DNA of 64,000 nt from Sinorhizobium meliloti 4H41 (GTDB lineage: Bacteria; Pseudomonadota; Alphaproteobacteria; Rhizobiales; Rhizobiaceae): contig NZ_AQWP01000007.1 of assembly GCF_000375585.1 (NCBI RefSeq), positions 177,472-241,471 on the forward strand, in the 5' to 3' direction. The notes under the pieces were generated by a model. It was given only the letters and a program-made list of their open reading frames with translations, searched no databases and was not told the DNA's origin. Below, piece by piece: positions 46,993 through 55,898 of this stretch. Numbering within the stretch: position 1 is the stretch's first letter; each line of letters starts with the position of its first letter. The translations under genes and the position numbers were made by a program.

Positions 46993-47781
46993 TCACCAGC
47001 AGCAGAAGCCGCCATCGACGAGAAGATCGACGCCGGTTACGAAGCTCGCCGCATCGGACAGGAGAAAAACGGCCGGGCCGACCATTTCGTCCACGCTCGC
47101 CATGCGCTGCATCGGCGTCTGCTCCTCAAAGAGCTTGGTCTGGTGCACCATTTCCGGCCGGGTGTTCATGGGTGTTGCCGTATAGCCCGGGCTGATCGTG
47201 TTCACGCGGATGCCGCGGTCCACCCACTCCATCGCCATTGACTTCGTCATGTGGATCACGCCCGCCTTGGAGGCGTTGTAGTGGCACTGGTTGAGACCGC
47301 GATTTACGATGACGCCGGACATCGAGGCGATATTCACGATCGAACCGCGGCCGTTCTTCAACATGGCGCGTGCTTCCGCCTGGCAGGAAAGGAAAACACC
47401 TTTCAGATTGATGTCCATCATCGTCTGGAATTGACTTTCCTCCATCTCCTCGGCCGGATTGGCATTGGCGATGCCTGCAGCGTTAAGCGCGAGGGTCAGC
47501 GGGCCCAGTTCCGCTTCCGTACGCGCAACCGCGTCGTTGAGCGCCGCACCACTGGTGACGTCTGCGGCGATCTGGATGCTGCGACGTCCCGCCTTTTCGA
47601 TGAAACCGGCCGTCTTCGCAAGACCATCATCGGTGCGGCGGTCGAGCAGCGCGACATCGGCACCGCACTGGGCGAGTCCCATGGCGATGCGTTGGCCGAT
47701 ACCGCTGCCCGCGCCGGTCACGAGAGCGACGTTTCCGGAAAGATCGAACAATTTCGGCGCGTCGAGACTGATTTGAGACAT
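46993..47781 (-). CDS. Short-chain dehydrogenase/reductase of the carbohydrate locus (1)
   Basis: A 262-residue SDR with the NAD(P) site TGAGSGIGQRIA near residue 26, NAAG (LNAAGIAN), Ser in NIASMSGVIVNRGLNQ and the YNASK catalytic Tyr/Lys. An Asp-like residue after beta-2 (LLDRR) suggests some NAD preference. It is the last gene of the minus-strand transporter operon and so probably oxidises or reduces the imported polyol or sugar. It resembles sorbitol/arabitol-type dehydrogenases but the substrate is not readable. The ATG at 47781 (MSQISLDAPKLFDLSGN) is preferred to an open upstream frame. Confidence 0.9.
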   Translation of the reverse strand: MSQISLDAPKLFDLSGNVALVTGAGSGIGQRIAMGLAQCGADVALLDRRTDDGLAKTAGFIEKAGRRSIQIAADVTSGAALNDAVARTEAELGPLTLALNAAGIANANPAEEMEESQFQTMMDINLKGVFLSCQAEARAMLKNGRGSIVNIASMSGVIVNRGLNQCHYNASKAGVIHMTKSMAMEWVDRGIRVNTISPGYTATPMNTRPEMVHQTKLFEEQTPMQRMASVDEMVGPAVFLLSDAASFVTGVDLLVDGGFCCW

Positions 47782-47797
47782 ATGAATGGCTTCCTGC

Positions 47798-49285
47798 TTA
47801 AGTCGTTGCGAGTTCCATGACCGAAACGTCGTTCGCATCGTCGCGATTCAGGATGCCGGCTTGCCTGCCCTGTGCCATGACCAGGATGCGGCTGGAGACG
47901 CCGAGCACCTCCTCGAGATCCGAGCTGACCACGATGACCGCGACGCCTTCGCGAGCCAGATCGATGATGAGATCGTAGATCGACGAGCGGGCGCCCACGT
48001 CGATGCCGCGCGTCGGCTCGTCGAGCACGACCACCTGCGGCTTGCGCGCCAGCCATTTGGCGAGCACCACTTTCTGCTGGTTGCCGCCGGAAAGCTCTCC
48101 CGCACTCTGCCCGCCGCGGCCCTTTACCCCGAACTTCTTGATGCAGTCCTCGGCGAACTGCTGGACACGGCGCGACGAGATCCAGCCGCCGCGGGAGATT
48201 TCGCCGAGATTGGCATAGCCGATGTTTTCCGAAATCGAATGATCGAGCACGACACCCTGGAGCTTTCGATCCTCCGGCACGAGAACGATGCCATTGCGGA
48301 TCGCATCGATCGGCGAGCGGGGCGTAACGGGCCTGCCGTGCAGCAGGACCTCGCCGCCGGAGATGGGGTCGGCGCCGCTGATGGCCCGTACGAGTTCGGT
48401 CCGGCCGGCTCCCATGAGGCCCGCAATGCCAAAAATCTCGCCCTTGCGAACCGAGAAGCTGATATCCCGGAAGGCGTTGGACGGGGACGAGAGCTTTCGC
48501 ACCTCCAGTGTCACTTGGTCCGTCGGCGCCGGAAGAGCCGGAAACATGCGCTCGAGGGAGCGCCCGACCATGGCCTCGACGATCGTGCGTATCGGTACGT
48601 CGCCACTCTCGAACTCCTGCACCTTGGCGCCGTCGCGCATCACGACGATGCGGTCGGCGATCTGGCGGATTTCCTCCAGACGGTGCGAAATGTAGATGAT
48701 GCCGACACCCTCCGACTTCAGCCGTTCGATTTGCTGGAAGAGAAGCTGGCTCTCCTCGCCGCCGAGCGCGGCTGTCGGTTCGTCGAGGATGAGGAGGCGC
48801 GCATTGAGCGTCAGTGCCTTTGCGATCTCGATGAGCTGCTGCTTGCCGGTCGAAAGCCCCTCGACGAGGCGATCCGGCGAGATATCGAGACCCAGCCGGT
48901 GAAGGCCGCTGCGCGCCCGGTCTTCCATCGCCTTGCGATCGATCCGACCCGCCTTCATCGGGTAGCGACCGACGAACACATTCTCTGCGATGGAGAGCTT
49001 CGGAAGTAGTTTCAATTCCTGATGGATCATGCCCACCCCCTCGTTCAGCGCAGCACGGGGATCGGCGGGGGCATAGGCCCTCCCCAGCCAGGTCATCTCG
49101 CCCGCCGAGGGTTGCACGGTGCCGGAAATAATGTTCGACAGGGTCGATTTTCCGGCACCGTTTTCGCCAAGCAGCGCCACGACCTCTCCCGGATAGATAT
49201 CGAGATCTACACCGTGGAGAACCTTGATCGGACCGTAGGACTTCTGGATTCGACGGAGCGACAGGATTGGAGAGCGGGTCGTCAT
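47798..49285 (-). CDS. Sugar ABC transporter ATPase, RbsA-like double cassette
   Basis: A 495-residue protein with two ABC domains. The first has GENGAGKST near residue 40, LSTGKQQLIEIAKAL and LILDEPTAAL. The second has the degenerate GLMGAGRTELVRAI loop, then LSGGNQQKVVLAKWL and VVLDEPTRGIDVGARSSIYDLI. This is the pattern of ribose/xylose/galactose (CUT2) importers. It lies between the binding-protein and SDR genes, 26 bases after the former and 16 before the latter. Confidence 0.94.
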   Translation of the reverse strand: MTTRSPILSLRRIQKSYGPIKVLHGVDLDIYPGEVVALLGENGAGKSTLSNIISGTVQPSAGEMTWLGRAYAPADPRAALNEGVGMIHQELKLLPKLSIAENVFVGRYPMKAGRIDRKAMEDRARSGLHRLGLDISPDRLVEGLSTGKQQLIEIAKALTLNARLLILDEPTAALGGEESQLLFQQIERLKSEGVGIIYISHRLEEIRQIADRIVVMRDGAKVQEFESGDVPIRTIVEAMVGRSLERMFPALPAPTDQVTLEVRKLSSPSNAFRDISFSVRKGEIFGIAGLMGAGRTELVRAISGADPISGGEVLLHGRPVTPRSPIDAIRNGIVLVPEDRKLQGVVLDHSISENIGYANLGEISRGGWISSRRVQQFAEDCIKKFGVKGRGGQSAGELSGGNQQKVVLAKWLARKPQVVVLDEPTRGIDVGARSSIYDLIIDLAREGVAVIVVSSDLEEVLGVSSRILVMAQGRQAGILNRDDANDVSVMELATT

Positions 49286-49311
49286 GGCGCTGGTGCCTTT
49301 CGGCTATCAGG

Positions 49312-50244
49312 TTACGGGTGGTTCTTTACGAATTCCGGAGCGTTGTCGCAGGTCGTCAGCACGGCATTGGGCGTCTGACGTTCTTCGACCTTCTCGCCCG
49401 CCGCAACGGCAAGCGCGGATTCGACGGCAAGAACGCCCATCTTCTGCGTGCTCTGCGTGGCGGTGGCGATGAACGGCCCCTTGCACTTGGCGAGGTATTC
49501 CAGGGCCGAGACGTCGCCGTCATAACCGCCGATGATCACCTTGTCCGAGAGATTGGCGACGTCGACCGCCTTGGCCGCCCCCATGGCGAGACCGTCGGCC
49601 TGGCCGAAAATGATCGTGATGTCCGGATTTGCCTGCAGCATGTTCTGCGCGATCGAGAAGCCTTCGTCGGCCGACCACATGTTGCTCCACTGCTGATCGA
49701 CCAGCTCGACACCCTTGTTCTCGTCGATGGCGCGCTTGCAGCCGGTAAAGCGGTCTACTTCGGGCGTCGTGCCCTTCTGTCCGTGGATGATCGCCATCTT
49801 GCCCGAGCCACCGGCCTTCTCGATGATGTGCTTGCAGACAGCGTAGGCCGATTCGACGCTCTCGCCGGCGATGAAGGTGTCGCCTGGTGCGCCATCCGGA
49901 ACGCGATCGACGTTGATCACCGGAATGCCGGCTTCGCGGGCAAGGCGGGTCGGCACGGCAGCGGCCGCGGCACCGGCCGGGATATAGATGAAGGCATCGA
50001 TGTCCTGGATCATCAGGTCCTGCACCTGGCTGACTTGCGTGTTGGTGTCGTTCTTCGCGTCGACGACGACTACTTCGAGGCCCTTTTCCCTGGCGTGCTT
50101 TTCGACCCCGAGCTTGATCTGGTTGAAGAAGTCGGCCTGGAGGTTCGGAACGGCAAGGCCGATCTTCTTGACCTCGGCGGCGGATGCGGGAAGCGCAAGG
50201 CCCGAAGCGGCGGCTGCCGCCATCAGCAGTGTGGAAAGTTTCAT
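49312..50244 (-). CDS. Sugar ABC transporter substrate-binding protein, RbsB-like
   Basis: A 310-residue periplasmic protein with a signal peptide (LLMAAAAASGLALPASA, cut near residue 22). The Peripla_BP_4 pattern follows: KIGLAVPNLQADFFNQIKLGVEKHAREKG, DLMIQDIDAFIYIPAG and IIFGQADGLAMGAAKA. Unlike typical RbsB, polar residues around INVDRVPDGAPGDTFIAGESV suggest a distinct ligand. I chose the ATG at 50244 (MKLSTLL), which is preceded by GGAGG. Confidence 0.93.
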   Translation of the reverse strand: MKLSTLLMAAAAASGLALPASAAEVKKIGLAVPNLQADFFNQIKLGVEKHAREKGLEVVVVDAKNDTNTQVSQVQDLMIQDIDAFIYIPAGAAAAAVPTRLAREAGIPVINVDRVPDGAPGDTFIAGESVESAYAVCKHIIEKAGGSGKMAIIHGQKGTTPEVDRFTGCKRAIDENKGVELVDQQWSNMWSADEGFSIAQNMLQANPDITIIFGQADGLAMGAAKAVDVANLSDKVIIGGYDGDVSALEYLAKCKGPFIATATQSTQKMGVLAVESALAVAAGEKVEERQTPNAVLTTCDNAPEFVKNHP

Positions 50245-50370
50245 GGTTTCTCCTCCGAGTTGCCCGGTGGCGCCCTGCCCTCGCAGGAAGTCACCTTCTC
50301 CTTTTCCGGCCTGCACCATTGCTGGCCGTTTTCAGCACCCCGCCGCACCTCGGCAGCGGGGCGAAAGTCG

Positions 50371-51345
50371 TTATTTCCGCTTTCGGTAGGTTTCTGCCGT
50401 GACGGCGAGCACGATGACGGCACCGATGATCACCTGCTGCATGAACGGAGACACGCTCAGCAGGTTGAGACCGTTTCGCAGGACACCGATGATGAGCACG
50501 CCGATAATGGTGCCGCCGATCCCGCCGGTGCCGCCGGAAAGCGAGGTACCGCCGATGACCACCGCCGCGATGGCGTCGAGCTCGTAGGATACGCCCGACG
50601 ACGGCTGGACCGAGTCGAGACGAGCCGCGAGCACCATGCCGGAAAGGCCCGCGAGGAAGCTGCAGACGACATACACGAGCACGGTCGCGCGCTGGACGTT
50701 GATGCCAGCAAGGCGTGCCACTTCGGCATTGCCGCCGATGGCGTAGAGCACGCGCCCGCCATGCCGGTAGCGCTGGTAAAGAAGCCCCACGATGAAGACC
50801 ACGATCATCACGGCAACCGTCAGCGTCAGGAAGTCGCCAAAGCGCACGATGGCCATCATGTTGAACCAGGCCGGAAAGCCTATGATCTGCTGGCCGTCGG
50901 TAATCATGTTCGCAAGGCCGCGCGCGATCGACATCATCGCCAGCGTCGCGATGAAGGCCGGTACGTTGAAGCGCGTTATGAGGAGGCCCGCGACGAGGCC
51001 GTTTAGCGATGCGGCGGCGAGCGCCAGGGGAATAGCGAGCCACATCGGTACGCCGGCCACCACGTTGAGGTAGCCGAGCACCATCATCGCAAGCGCCATG
51101 ACCGAGCCGACCGCAAGGTCGATACCTCCGATCAGGATGACGAAAGTCATGCCGACGGCCATGACGCCGAGCACCGTAATCTGGTCGAGCACATTGAGGA
51201 AATTCCGCACCGATAGGAACTTGTCCGTTGCGAAGGTGAGGAAAAGGCACAGCACGATGAGCCCGATCAGCGGGCCGGTCGCGCCCTTCAGTGACGGAAG
51301 CTGCCTCACGGCAGTCCCTTGCTTCTCTTGCACTGCAGCCCGCAT
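50371..51345 (-). CDS. Sugar ABC transporter permease, RbsC-like
   Basis: A 324-residue permease with about ten helices. The CUT2 pattern is visible: FLSVRNFLNVLDQITVLGVMAVGMTFVILIGGIDLAVGSVMAL near residues 45-87 and the loop AIGGNAEVARLAGINV. The ATG at 51345 has a GGGAGGACG ribosome site, better than the ATG 15 codons upstream. It is the first gene of the minus-strand operon: permease, binding protein, ATPase, SDR. Only one permease is present, as usual for this class. Confidence 0.93.
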   Translation of the reverse strand: MRAAVQEKQGTAVRQLPSLKGATGPLIGLIVLCLFLTFATDKFLSVRNFLNVLDQITVLGVMAVGMTFVILIGGIDLAVGSVMALAMMVLGYLNVVAGVPMWLAIPLALAAASLNGLVAGLLITRFNVPAFIATLAMMSIARGLANMITDGQQIIGFPAWFNMMAIVRFGDFLTLTVAVMIVVFIVGLLYQRYRHGGRVLYAIGGNAEVARLAGINVQRATVLVYVVCSFLAGLSGMVLAARLDSVQPSSGVSYELDAIAAVVIGGTSLSGGTGGIGGTIIGVLIIGVLRNGLNLLSVSPFMQQVIIGAVIVLAVTAETYRKRK

Positions 51346-51392
51346 GCGTCGTCCTCCCGCATAATCCGCCTCCTGACCGGCGGTTGGCATAT

Positions 51393-51402
51393 TTATTCAT
51401 CA
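51393..51402. promoter_or_regulatory. TTATTCATCA motif, candidate regulator site 1
   Basis: TTATTCATCA lies 47 bases upstream of the permease start. An identical 10-mer is at 51534-51543 near the other divergent gene, and the core TTATTCA (as TGAATAA) is also in the palindrome at 54871-54888. The shared motif suggests a common operator for the SorC-family regulator. Confidence 0.4.
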
Positions 51403-51489
51403 CTGTGTGTAAATGCGTACATGACAGATCGTGGGCGTGTCAATACGACCACGCCGTGAATTTTCATGGGGTGCGAAACGCATTTTCGC

Positions 51490-51518
51490 TTGACTTGCCG
51501 GATCGAGATGCAAGTATA
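51490..51518 (+). promoter_or_regulatory. Candidate promoter of the transketolase operon
   Basis: TTGACT (51490-51495) with AGTATA 17 bases later (51513-51518) fits a sigma-70 promoter pointing at the transketolase genes, 35 bases before the ATG. An imperfect GTGAATTTTCAT at 51455-51466 lies just upstream. Confidence 0.4.
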
Positions 51519-51533
51519 CGTGCAATCGCATAA

Positions 51534-51543
51534 TTATTCATCA
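51534..51543. promoter_or_regulatory. TTATTCATCA motif, candidate regulator site 2
   Basis: Exact second copy of the 10-mer at 51393-51402, 10 bases upstream of the transketolase ATG, where a bound repressor would block transcription or early elongation. Confidence 0.4.
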
Positions 51544-51553
51544 AGAGGATTTC

Positions 51554-52363
51554 ATGCAGCCGAACGATCTCGACCGCATCGCTCGACAGATCCGCCTTCG
51601 CGATCTGCAAGCGGTTTTCGAAGCCGGCGCCGGCCACATCGGCGGGGAGATGTCCGCCATCGACATACTGACGGCACTCTATTTTCGCGTGCTGCGCATC
51701 CGGCCCGAACAGCCGAAGCATCCGGAGCGCGACCGTTTCGTGTTGTCGAAAGGCCATGTGGCGCTGGCGCTCTATGTGACGCTGGCCCGGCGAGGCTTCA
51801 TTCCGGAGGAAGAGATCAGCACATTCCTGAAGCCTCATTCGCGTCTCAACGGGCACCCGAACTGTACCAAGGTACCGGGTGTCGAGACCAATACCGGCCC
51901 GCTCGGCCATGGCCTTCCGGTGGCGGTCGGCATGGCGAAGGCCGCAAAGGTAACAGGCGCGAAATACCACACCTATGTGTTGACCGGTGACGGCGAGATG
52001 CAGGAAGGATCCAACTGGGAGGCTATCGCGTCAGCCGCGCAGTTCGGACTCGACAACCTGACCCTGATCATCGACCACAACCGCTTCCAGCAAGGCGCGA
52101 CTCTGAAGGACACCAACAACCTCGCCCCATTCCCCGCCAAACTCGAAGCCTTCGGCTGGGATGTGACCGAGATCAACGGGAACGCCATGGACGAAATCGT
52201 TCCGGCGCTGGAAAAACGCGGCGAGCGCCCACACTGCATCGTCGCCCATACCAACAAGGGCCATGGTATTTCCTTCATGCAGGACAAGGTCGATTGGCAC
52301 CACAAGGTGCCGAATGCCGAACAATACGAGATTGCCGTGGCTGAGCTCTCGGAGGCGCTGTGA
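51554..52363 (+). CDS. Transketolase, N-terminal (TPP-binding) subunit
   Basis: A 269-residue protein equal to the first domain of transketolase. The thiamine diphosphate motif is GDGEMQEGSNWEAIASAAQFGLDN-(...)-IDHN, near residues 141-175 (GDG then N). Early motifs are AGAGHIGGEMSAIDILTALYF and LSKGHVALALY; GPLGHGLPVAVGMA follows. Normal transketolase is one chain of about 660 residues; here it is split, as in several catabolic loci. The second half starts one base before this stop. It probably transfers a two-carbon ketol group from a locus-specific ketose phosphate. Confidence 0.93.
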   Translation: MQPNDLDRIARQIRLRDLQAVFEAGAGHIGGEMSAIDILTALYFRVLRIRPEQPKHPERDRFVLSKGHVALALYVTLARRGFIPEEEISTFLKPHSRLNGHPNCTKVPGVETNTGPLGHGLPVAVGMAKAAKVTGAKYHTYVLTGDGEMQEGSNWEAIASAAQFGLDNLTLIIDHNRFQQGATLKDTNNLAPFPAKLEAFGWDVTEINGNAMDEIVPALEKRGERPHCIVAHTNKGHGISFMQDKVDWHHKVPNAEQYEIAVAELSEAL

Positions 52364-53331
52364 TGAAGGACGTGATGACCTCTCCCAAACTGCATGATTG
52401 CCGCGACGCCTTCGTTGCCGTGTTGGAGCGCCTCGGCGCGGAGAACCCCAGGATCGTGGCCGTCTGCAACGATTCCGTCGGCTCCTCGAAGCTCGGCGGC
52501 TTCAAATCCAAATGGCCCGAACGGCTGGTCAATGTCGGGATCGCCGAACAAAACATGGTTGGCGTCGGCGCCGGCCTTGCCAATGGCGGGCTGCTGCCCT
52601 TCGTCTGCGGCGCCGCATGCTTCCTCACTGGCAGGTCGCTGGAGCAGATCAAGGCCGACATCGCCTATTCAAACGCAAACGTAAAGCTCATCGGCATTTC
52701 TTCCGGCATGGCCTATGGCGAGCTTGGGCCGACGCACCATTCCATCGAAGATTTCGCCTGGACCCGCGTATTGCCCAACCTTCCGGTCATCGCGCCATGC
52801 GACTCGATCGAGACCGCCGCGGCCGTCGAATGGGCCGCCCGCTATGACGGTCCGGTCTTCCTGCGCCTGTCGCGCGTCGGCGTTCCGGACCTGCTGCCGG
52901 CTGACCACACATTCGAAGTAGGCAAGGCCAACCTGCTGCGCGACGGCGACGCGATCACCCTCGTCGCCAACGGCACGGTGTCACACCGCATGATGAAAGC
53001 CGCCGATCTGCTGGCGGCAGAGGGCATAGAGGCACGCGTGCTGAACATGGCGACGGTCCGTCCGCTTGATATCGATGCCGTCGTGGCCGCCGCTCACGAG
53101 ACCGGCGCGATCCTGACGGCGGAAGAGCACTCCACCTTCGGCGGCCTCGGTTCGGCCATCGCCGAGTTCGTCGTGGCCGAAGCCCCCGTGCCGATGAAGA
53201 TTCTCGGCGTTCCGGGCATCTTCGCGCCTACCGGATCGGCGGAATTCCTGCTTGACGAGTTCGGCATGTCCCCTGCCGCCATCGCCGAAGCGGCCGTTGC
53301 ATTGATCGCACGGAAGCCTTCCCGCGCATGA
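52363..53331 (+). CDS. Transketolase, C-terminal (Pyr and C) subunit
   Basis: A 322-residue protein equal to the Pyr plus C-terminal domains of transketolase. RLVNVGIAEQNMVGVGAGLANGG holds the Glu that activates thiamine diphosphate (in GIAEQNM), and SSGMAYGELGPTHHSIEDFA carries the conserved His-His. The C domain has AAHETGAILTAEEHSTFGGLGSAI. The ATG at 52363 overlaps the previous stop, favouring equal production and complex formation. A GTG one codon earlier is possible. Confidence 0.93.
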   Translation: MKDVMTSPKLHDCRDAFVAVLERLGAENPRIVAVCNDSVGSSKLGGFKSKWPERLVNVGIAEQNMVGVGAGLANGGLLPFVCGAACFLTGRSLEQIKADIAYSNANVKLIGISSGMAYGELGPTHHSIEDFAWTRVLPNLPVIAPCDSIETAAAVEWAARYDGPVFLRLSRVGVPDLLPADHTFEVGKANLLRDGDAITLVANGTVSHRMMKAADLLAAEGIEARVLNMATVRPLDIDAVVAAAHETGAILTAEEHSTFGGLGSAIAEFVVAEAPVPMKILGVPGIFAPTGSAEFLLDEFGMSPAAIAEAAVALIARKPSRA

Positions 53332-53409
53332 TCACGCGCGATTAGATTTTTCGTGCCGGGCGCGGCAATCCTCCTGCCGCGCCCACAATTCCTGCCTGCC
53401 GGAGCCGCC

Positions 53410-54879
53410 ATGACGACTGCCATTCTCGCCATCGACCAGGGCACCACGAATTCCAAAGCCGTGCTCGTTTCGACGACCGGGGAGATCCTTTCGCGCGGCG
53501 CATCTCCGGTCGGCATCGAACATCCGCAGCCTGGCTGGGTGGAGCAGAACCCGCTTCGCATCTGGGAATCGGTTCTGGAGGCGATTGCCGCGTGCCTGGA
53601 AACGGGACCTTGCGCCGACATTCTCGGGATCGCGATCTCCAATCAGCGCGAGTCGGTCACCGTCTGGGATGCCGTGACGGGCAAGCCGCTCGGCCCGGTG
53701 GTCAGCTGGCAATGCCGCCGCAGCGCGCCTGCTTGCGCCGAACTCACCGTCGCGGGCCATGCCGAACGCGTTCAGGCGCTCACGGGTCTCCCCATCGACC
53801 CAATGTTCCCCGGTCCCAAGATGAAGTGGCTGCTCGATCGCGTGCCGGCAGGCCGCGAGGTCCGACTGGGCACGATCGACGCTTGGCTGATCCATTGCTT
53901 CACGGATGGCGCGATCCATGCCTGCGATGCCGCCAATGCCGCGCGCAGCCAGCTTTACGACCTCAACCACCAAGTCTGGAGCGACGAGCTTTGCGACTTG
54001 TTCGGCGTGACGAAGTCCGCCCTGCCCGAGGTGCGCGACAGCGCCGCCCGCTTCGGCGTGACGAAGAATGTGCCGGGGCTGAAGGACGGCATCCCGATCG
54101 CCTCGGCGATCGGCGACAGCCATGCCGCGCTTTTCGGCCATGGCGCCTTTAATCCCGGCGACGGCAAAGTGACCTTCGGCACCGGCTCGTCGGTCATGAC
54201 GACTCTGCCTCGCTTCATCGCACCCCAGCAGGGCATCACGACCACGATCGCCTGGTCGATCGCCGGCCGGCCGACCTATGCATTCGAGGGCAATATTCTC
54301 GTTTCGGCCGCAGCCCTCCCCTGGATGACCGAAATGCTCGGCCTTTCCGATGTCCAGGCCCTGATCGATCTCGCCGCCACCGCCGAGCCGGGAGGGCCGG
54401 GTTTCGTGCCGGCTTTCGTGGGTCTCGGTGCGCCCTATTGGCAGGCCGATGCACGAGCACTGTTTTCCGGCATCACCTTCAACACGACACGCGCCCAGAT
54501 GGCGCGTGCGGTCACGGATTCGATGGCCTTCCAGGTCCATGACGTCTTCAAGGCGATGTCCGCGCAATCGCCGACACCGCTCGGCCGTCTCTATGCGGAT
54601 GGCGGGCCGAGCAAGAACACCTTCCTGATGCAATGCGTCGCCGATACTCTAAGCCACGTCATTATCCAATGCGACGCGCCTGAGGCCTCCGCTCTTGGCG
54701 CGGCCTATCTGGCGGGTCTCTCGCTGGGCGTCTGGCCCGATCTCGCCGCTGTCGCTTCCCTGCCGCGCGCCGGCAATCCCCTCCTCCCGCGCGTATGCGA
54801 CGCCACAGATCGCCTTGTGATTTGGCAGGACGCAATCTACCGCTCGACCGTGCGAGGTCCGTCGATTATGAGTGAATAA
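53410..54879 (+). CDS. FGGY family carbohydrate kinase
   Basis: A 489-residue kinase. The N-terminal phosphate loop is LAIDQGTTNSKAVLVSTTGEIL; HPQPGWVEQNPLRIWESV and ISNQRESVTVWD resemble glycerol and erythritol kinases more than xylulokinase. The C-terminal FGGY signature region includes VTFGTGSSVMTTLP and LGRLYADGGPSKNTFLMQCVADTL. The catalytic Asp is expected in GTIDAWLIHCFTDG. It would phosphorylate the ketose made by the dehydrogenases, creating the transketolase substrate. It starts 78 bases after the transketolase pair. The stop lies inside a palindrome before sorC. Confidence 0.92.
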   Translation: MTTAILAIDQGTTNSKAVLVSTTGEILSRGASPVGIEHPQPGWVEQNPLRIWESVLEAIAACLETGPCADILGIAISNQRESVTVWDAVTGKPLGPVVSWQCRRSAPACAELTVAGHAERVQALTGLPIDPMFPGPKMKWLLDRVPAGREVRLGTIDAWLIHCFTDGAIHACDAANAARSQLYDLNHQVWSDELCDLFGVTKSALPEVRDSAARFGVTKNVPGLKDGIPIASAIGDSHAALFGHGAFNPGDGKVTFGTGSSVMTTLPRFIAPQQGITTTIAWSIAGRPTYAFEGNILVSAAALPWMTEMLGLSDVQALIDLAATAEPGGPGFVPAFVGLGAPYWQADARALFSGITFNTTRAQMARAVTDSMAFQVHDVFKAMSAQSPTPLGRLYADGGPSKNTFLMQCVADTLSHVIIQCDAPEASALGAAYLAGLSLGVWPDLAAVASLPRAGNPLLPRVCDATDRLVIWQDAIYRSTVRGPSIMSE

Positions 54880-54888
54880 AAATTCACT
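54871..54888. promoter_or_regulatory. Perfect palindrome between kinase and regulator genes
   Basis: AGTGAAT (54871-54877), spacer AAAA, ATTCACT (54882-54888). It overlaps the kinase stop codon and precedes the regulator's GGAGG ribosome site. DeoR/SorC-family repressors bind palindromes of this kind, so it may give autoregulation; an RNA hairpin is the alternative. Confidence 0.5.
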
Positions 54889-54902
54889 GCTGGAGGACCC
54901 CA

Positions 54903-55853
54903 ATGGGACGGCTCAACGAGCTTCGACTGATCGCCCGCGTTGCCCAGATGTACCATATCGAAAGCAAGAGGCAGGCGGAGATCGCCGAGATCATGCACAT
55001 GTCGCAGGCGACGGTTTCGCGCATGCTGAAGCGCGCCGAGCAGGAAGACATCGTGCGCACGACGGTCATCCCCCCGGCCGGCACCTTTGCGGATCTGGAA
55101 ACCGCGCTGCGAGAGCGCTACGGCCTGACCGAAGCCATTGTCATAGACTGTTCGGAGGATCGCGATGGGGCGATCATGGCTCGTATCGGCGAGGCGGCCG
55201 CCCATTTCCTCGAAGTCACTCTGAAGCAGGACGAGATTGTCGGCGTCTCGAGCTGGAGTCAGACCATTCTGCGCATGGTCGACAACATCCACCCGTTGAA
55301 GAACGCCAAGGCCAAGTACATCGTTCAGATCCTCGGCGGCATGGGCGACGCCTCGGTGCAGACCCATGCCACGCAACTGACCGCGCGCCTCGCAAGACTC
55401 ACCGGCGGCGAGCCGAGACTGCTTCTCGTCCAGGGCATCACCTCCTCACGCGAGGCGAAACTCGTCATGCTCGCCGACCCGGTCGTGCGCGAAACAATGG
55501 ACCTCTTCGGCCGCCTTAGCCTTGCCATCGTCGGCATCGGCGCGGTGGAACCATCCGAGCTGCTCGCCCGCTCCGGCAACACCTTCTCCCGCCAGGAAAT
55601 GGCGATGCTGCATGAGGCAGGGGCGGTTGGCGAGATTTCCTACCGGTTTTACGACAAGGACGGAAAGCCGGTCGAAACTCCGCTCAACGACCGCGTAATC
55701 GGCATCTCGCTCGAAGACCTGCGCAGGACCGACCGCGTCATGGCGCTCGCGGGCGGAGAATCCAAAACTCAAGCCATCGCCGGCGCGCTTAAACTGGGCG
55801 TTATCGATGTGCTCGTCACCGACAAGTTCACAGCAGCTCGGCTCACGGCCTGA
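54903..55853 (+). CDS. SorC/DeoR-type transcriptional regulator
   Basis: A 316-residue regulator with an N-terminal HTH (KRQAEIAEIMHMSQATVSRMLKRAEQEDIV, about 22-51) and a C-terminal sugar-binding domain of the SorC family (DEIVGVSSWSQTILRMVDNI near 109-128; VMLADPVVRETMDLFGRLSLAIVGIGAVEPS). Such proteins sense a phosphorylated sugar intermediate. It lies among the catabolic genes and so is the expected local controller. It starts 23 bases after the kinase with GGAGG. Confidence 0.92.
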   Translation: MGRLNELRLIARVAQMYHIESKRQAEIAEIMHMSQATVSRMLKRAEQEDIVRTTVIPPAGTFADLETALRERYGLTEAIVIDCSEDRDGAIMARIGEAAAHFLEVTLKQDEIVGVSSWSQTILRMVDNIHPLKNAKAKYIVQILGGMGDASVQTHATQLTARLARLTGGEPRLLLVQGITSSREAKLVMLADPVVRETMDLFGRLSLAIVGIGAVEPSELLARSGNTFSRQEMAMLHEAGAVGEISYRFYDKDGKPVETPLNDRVIGISLEDLRRTDRVMALAGGESKTQAIAGALKLGVIDVLVTDKFTAARLTA

Positions 55854-55898
55854 TCCGGCGATCAGTCTTGGCCCGTTGCGCATATGGAGGAAAAAACC

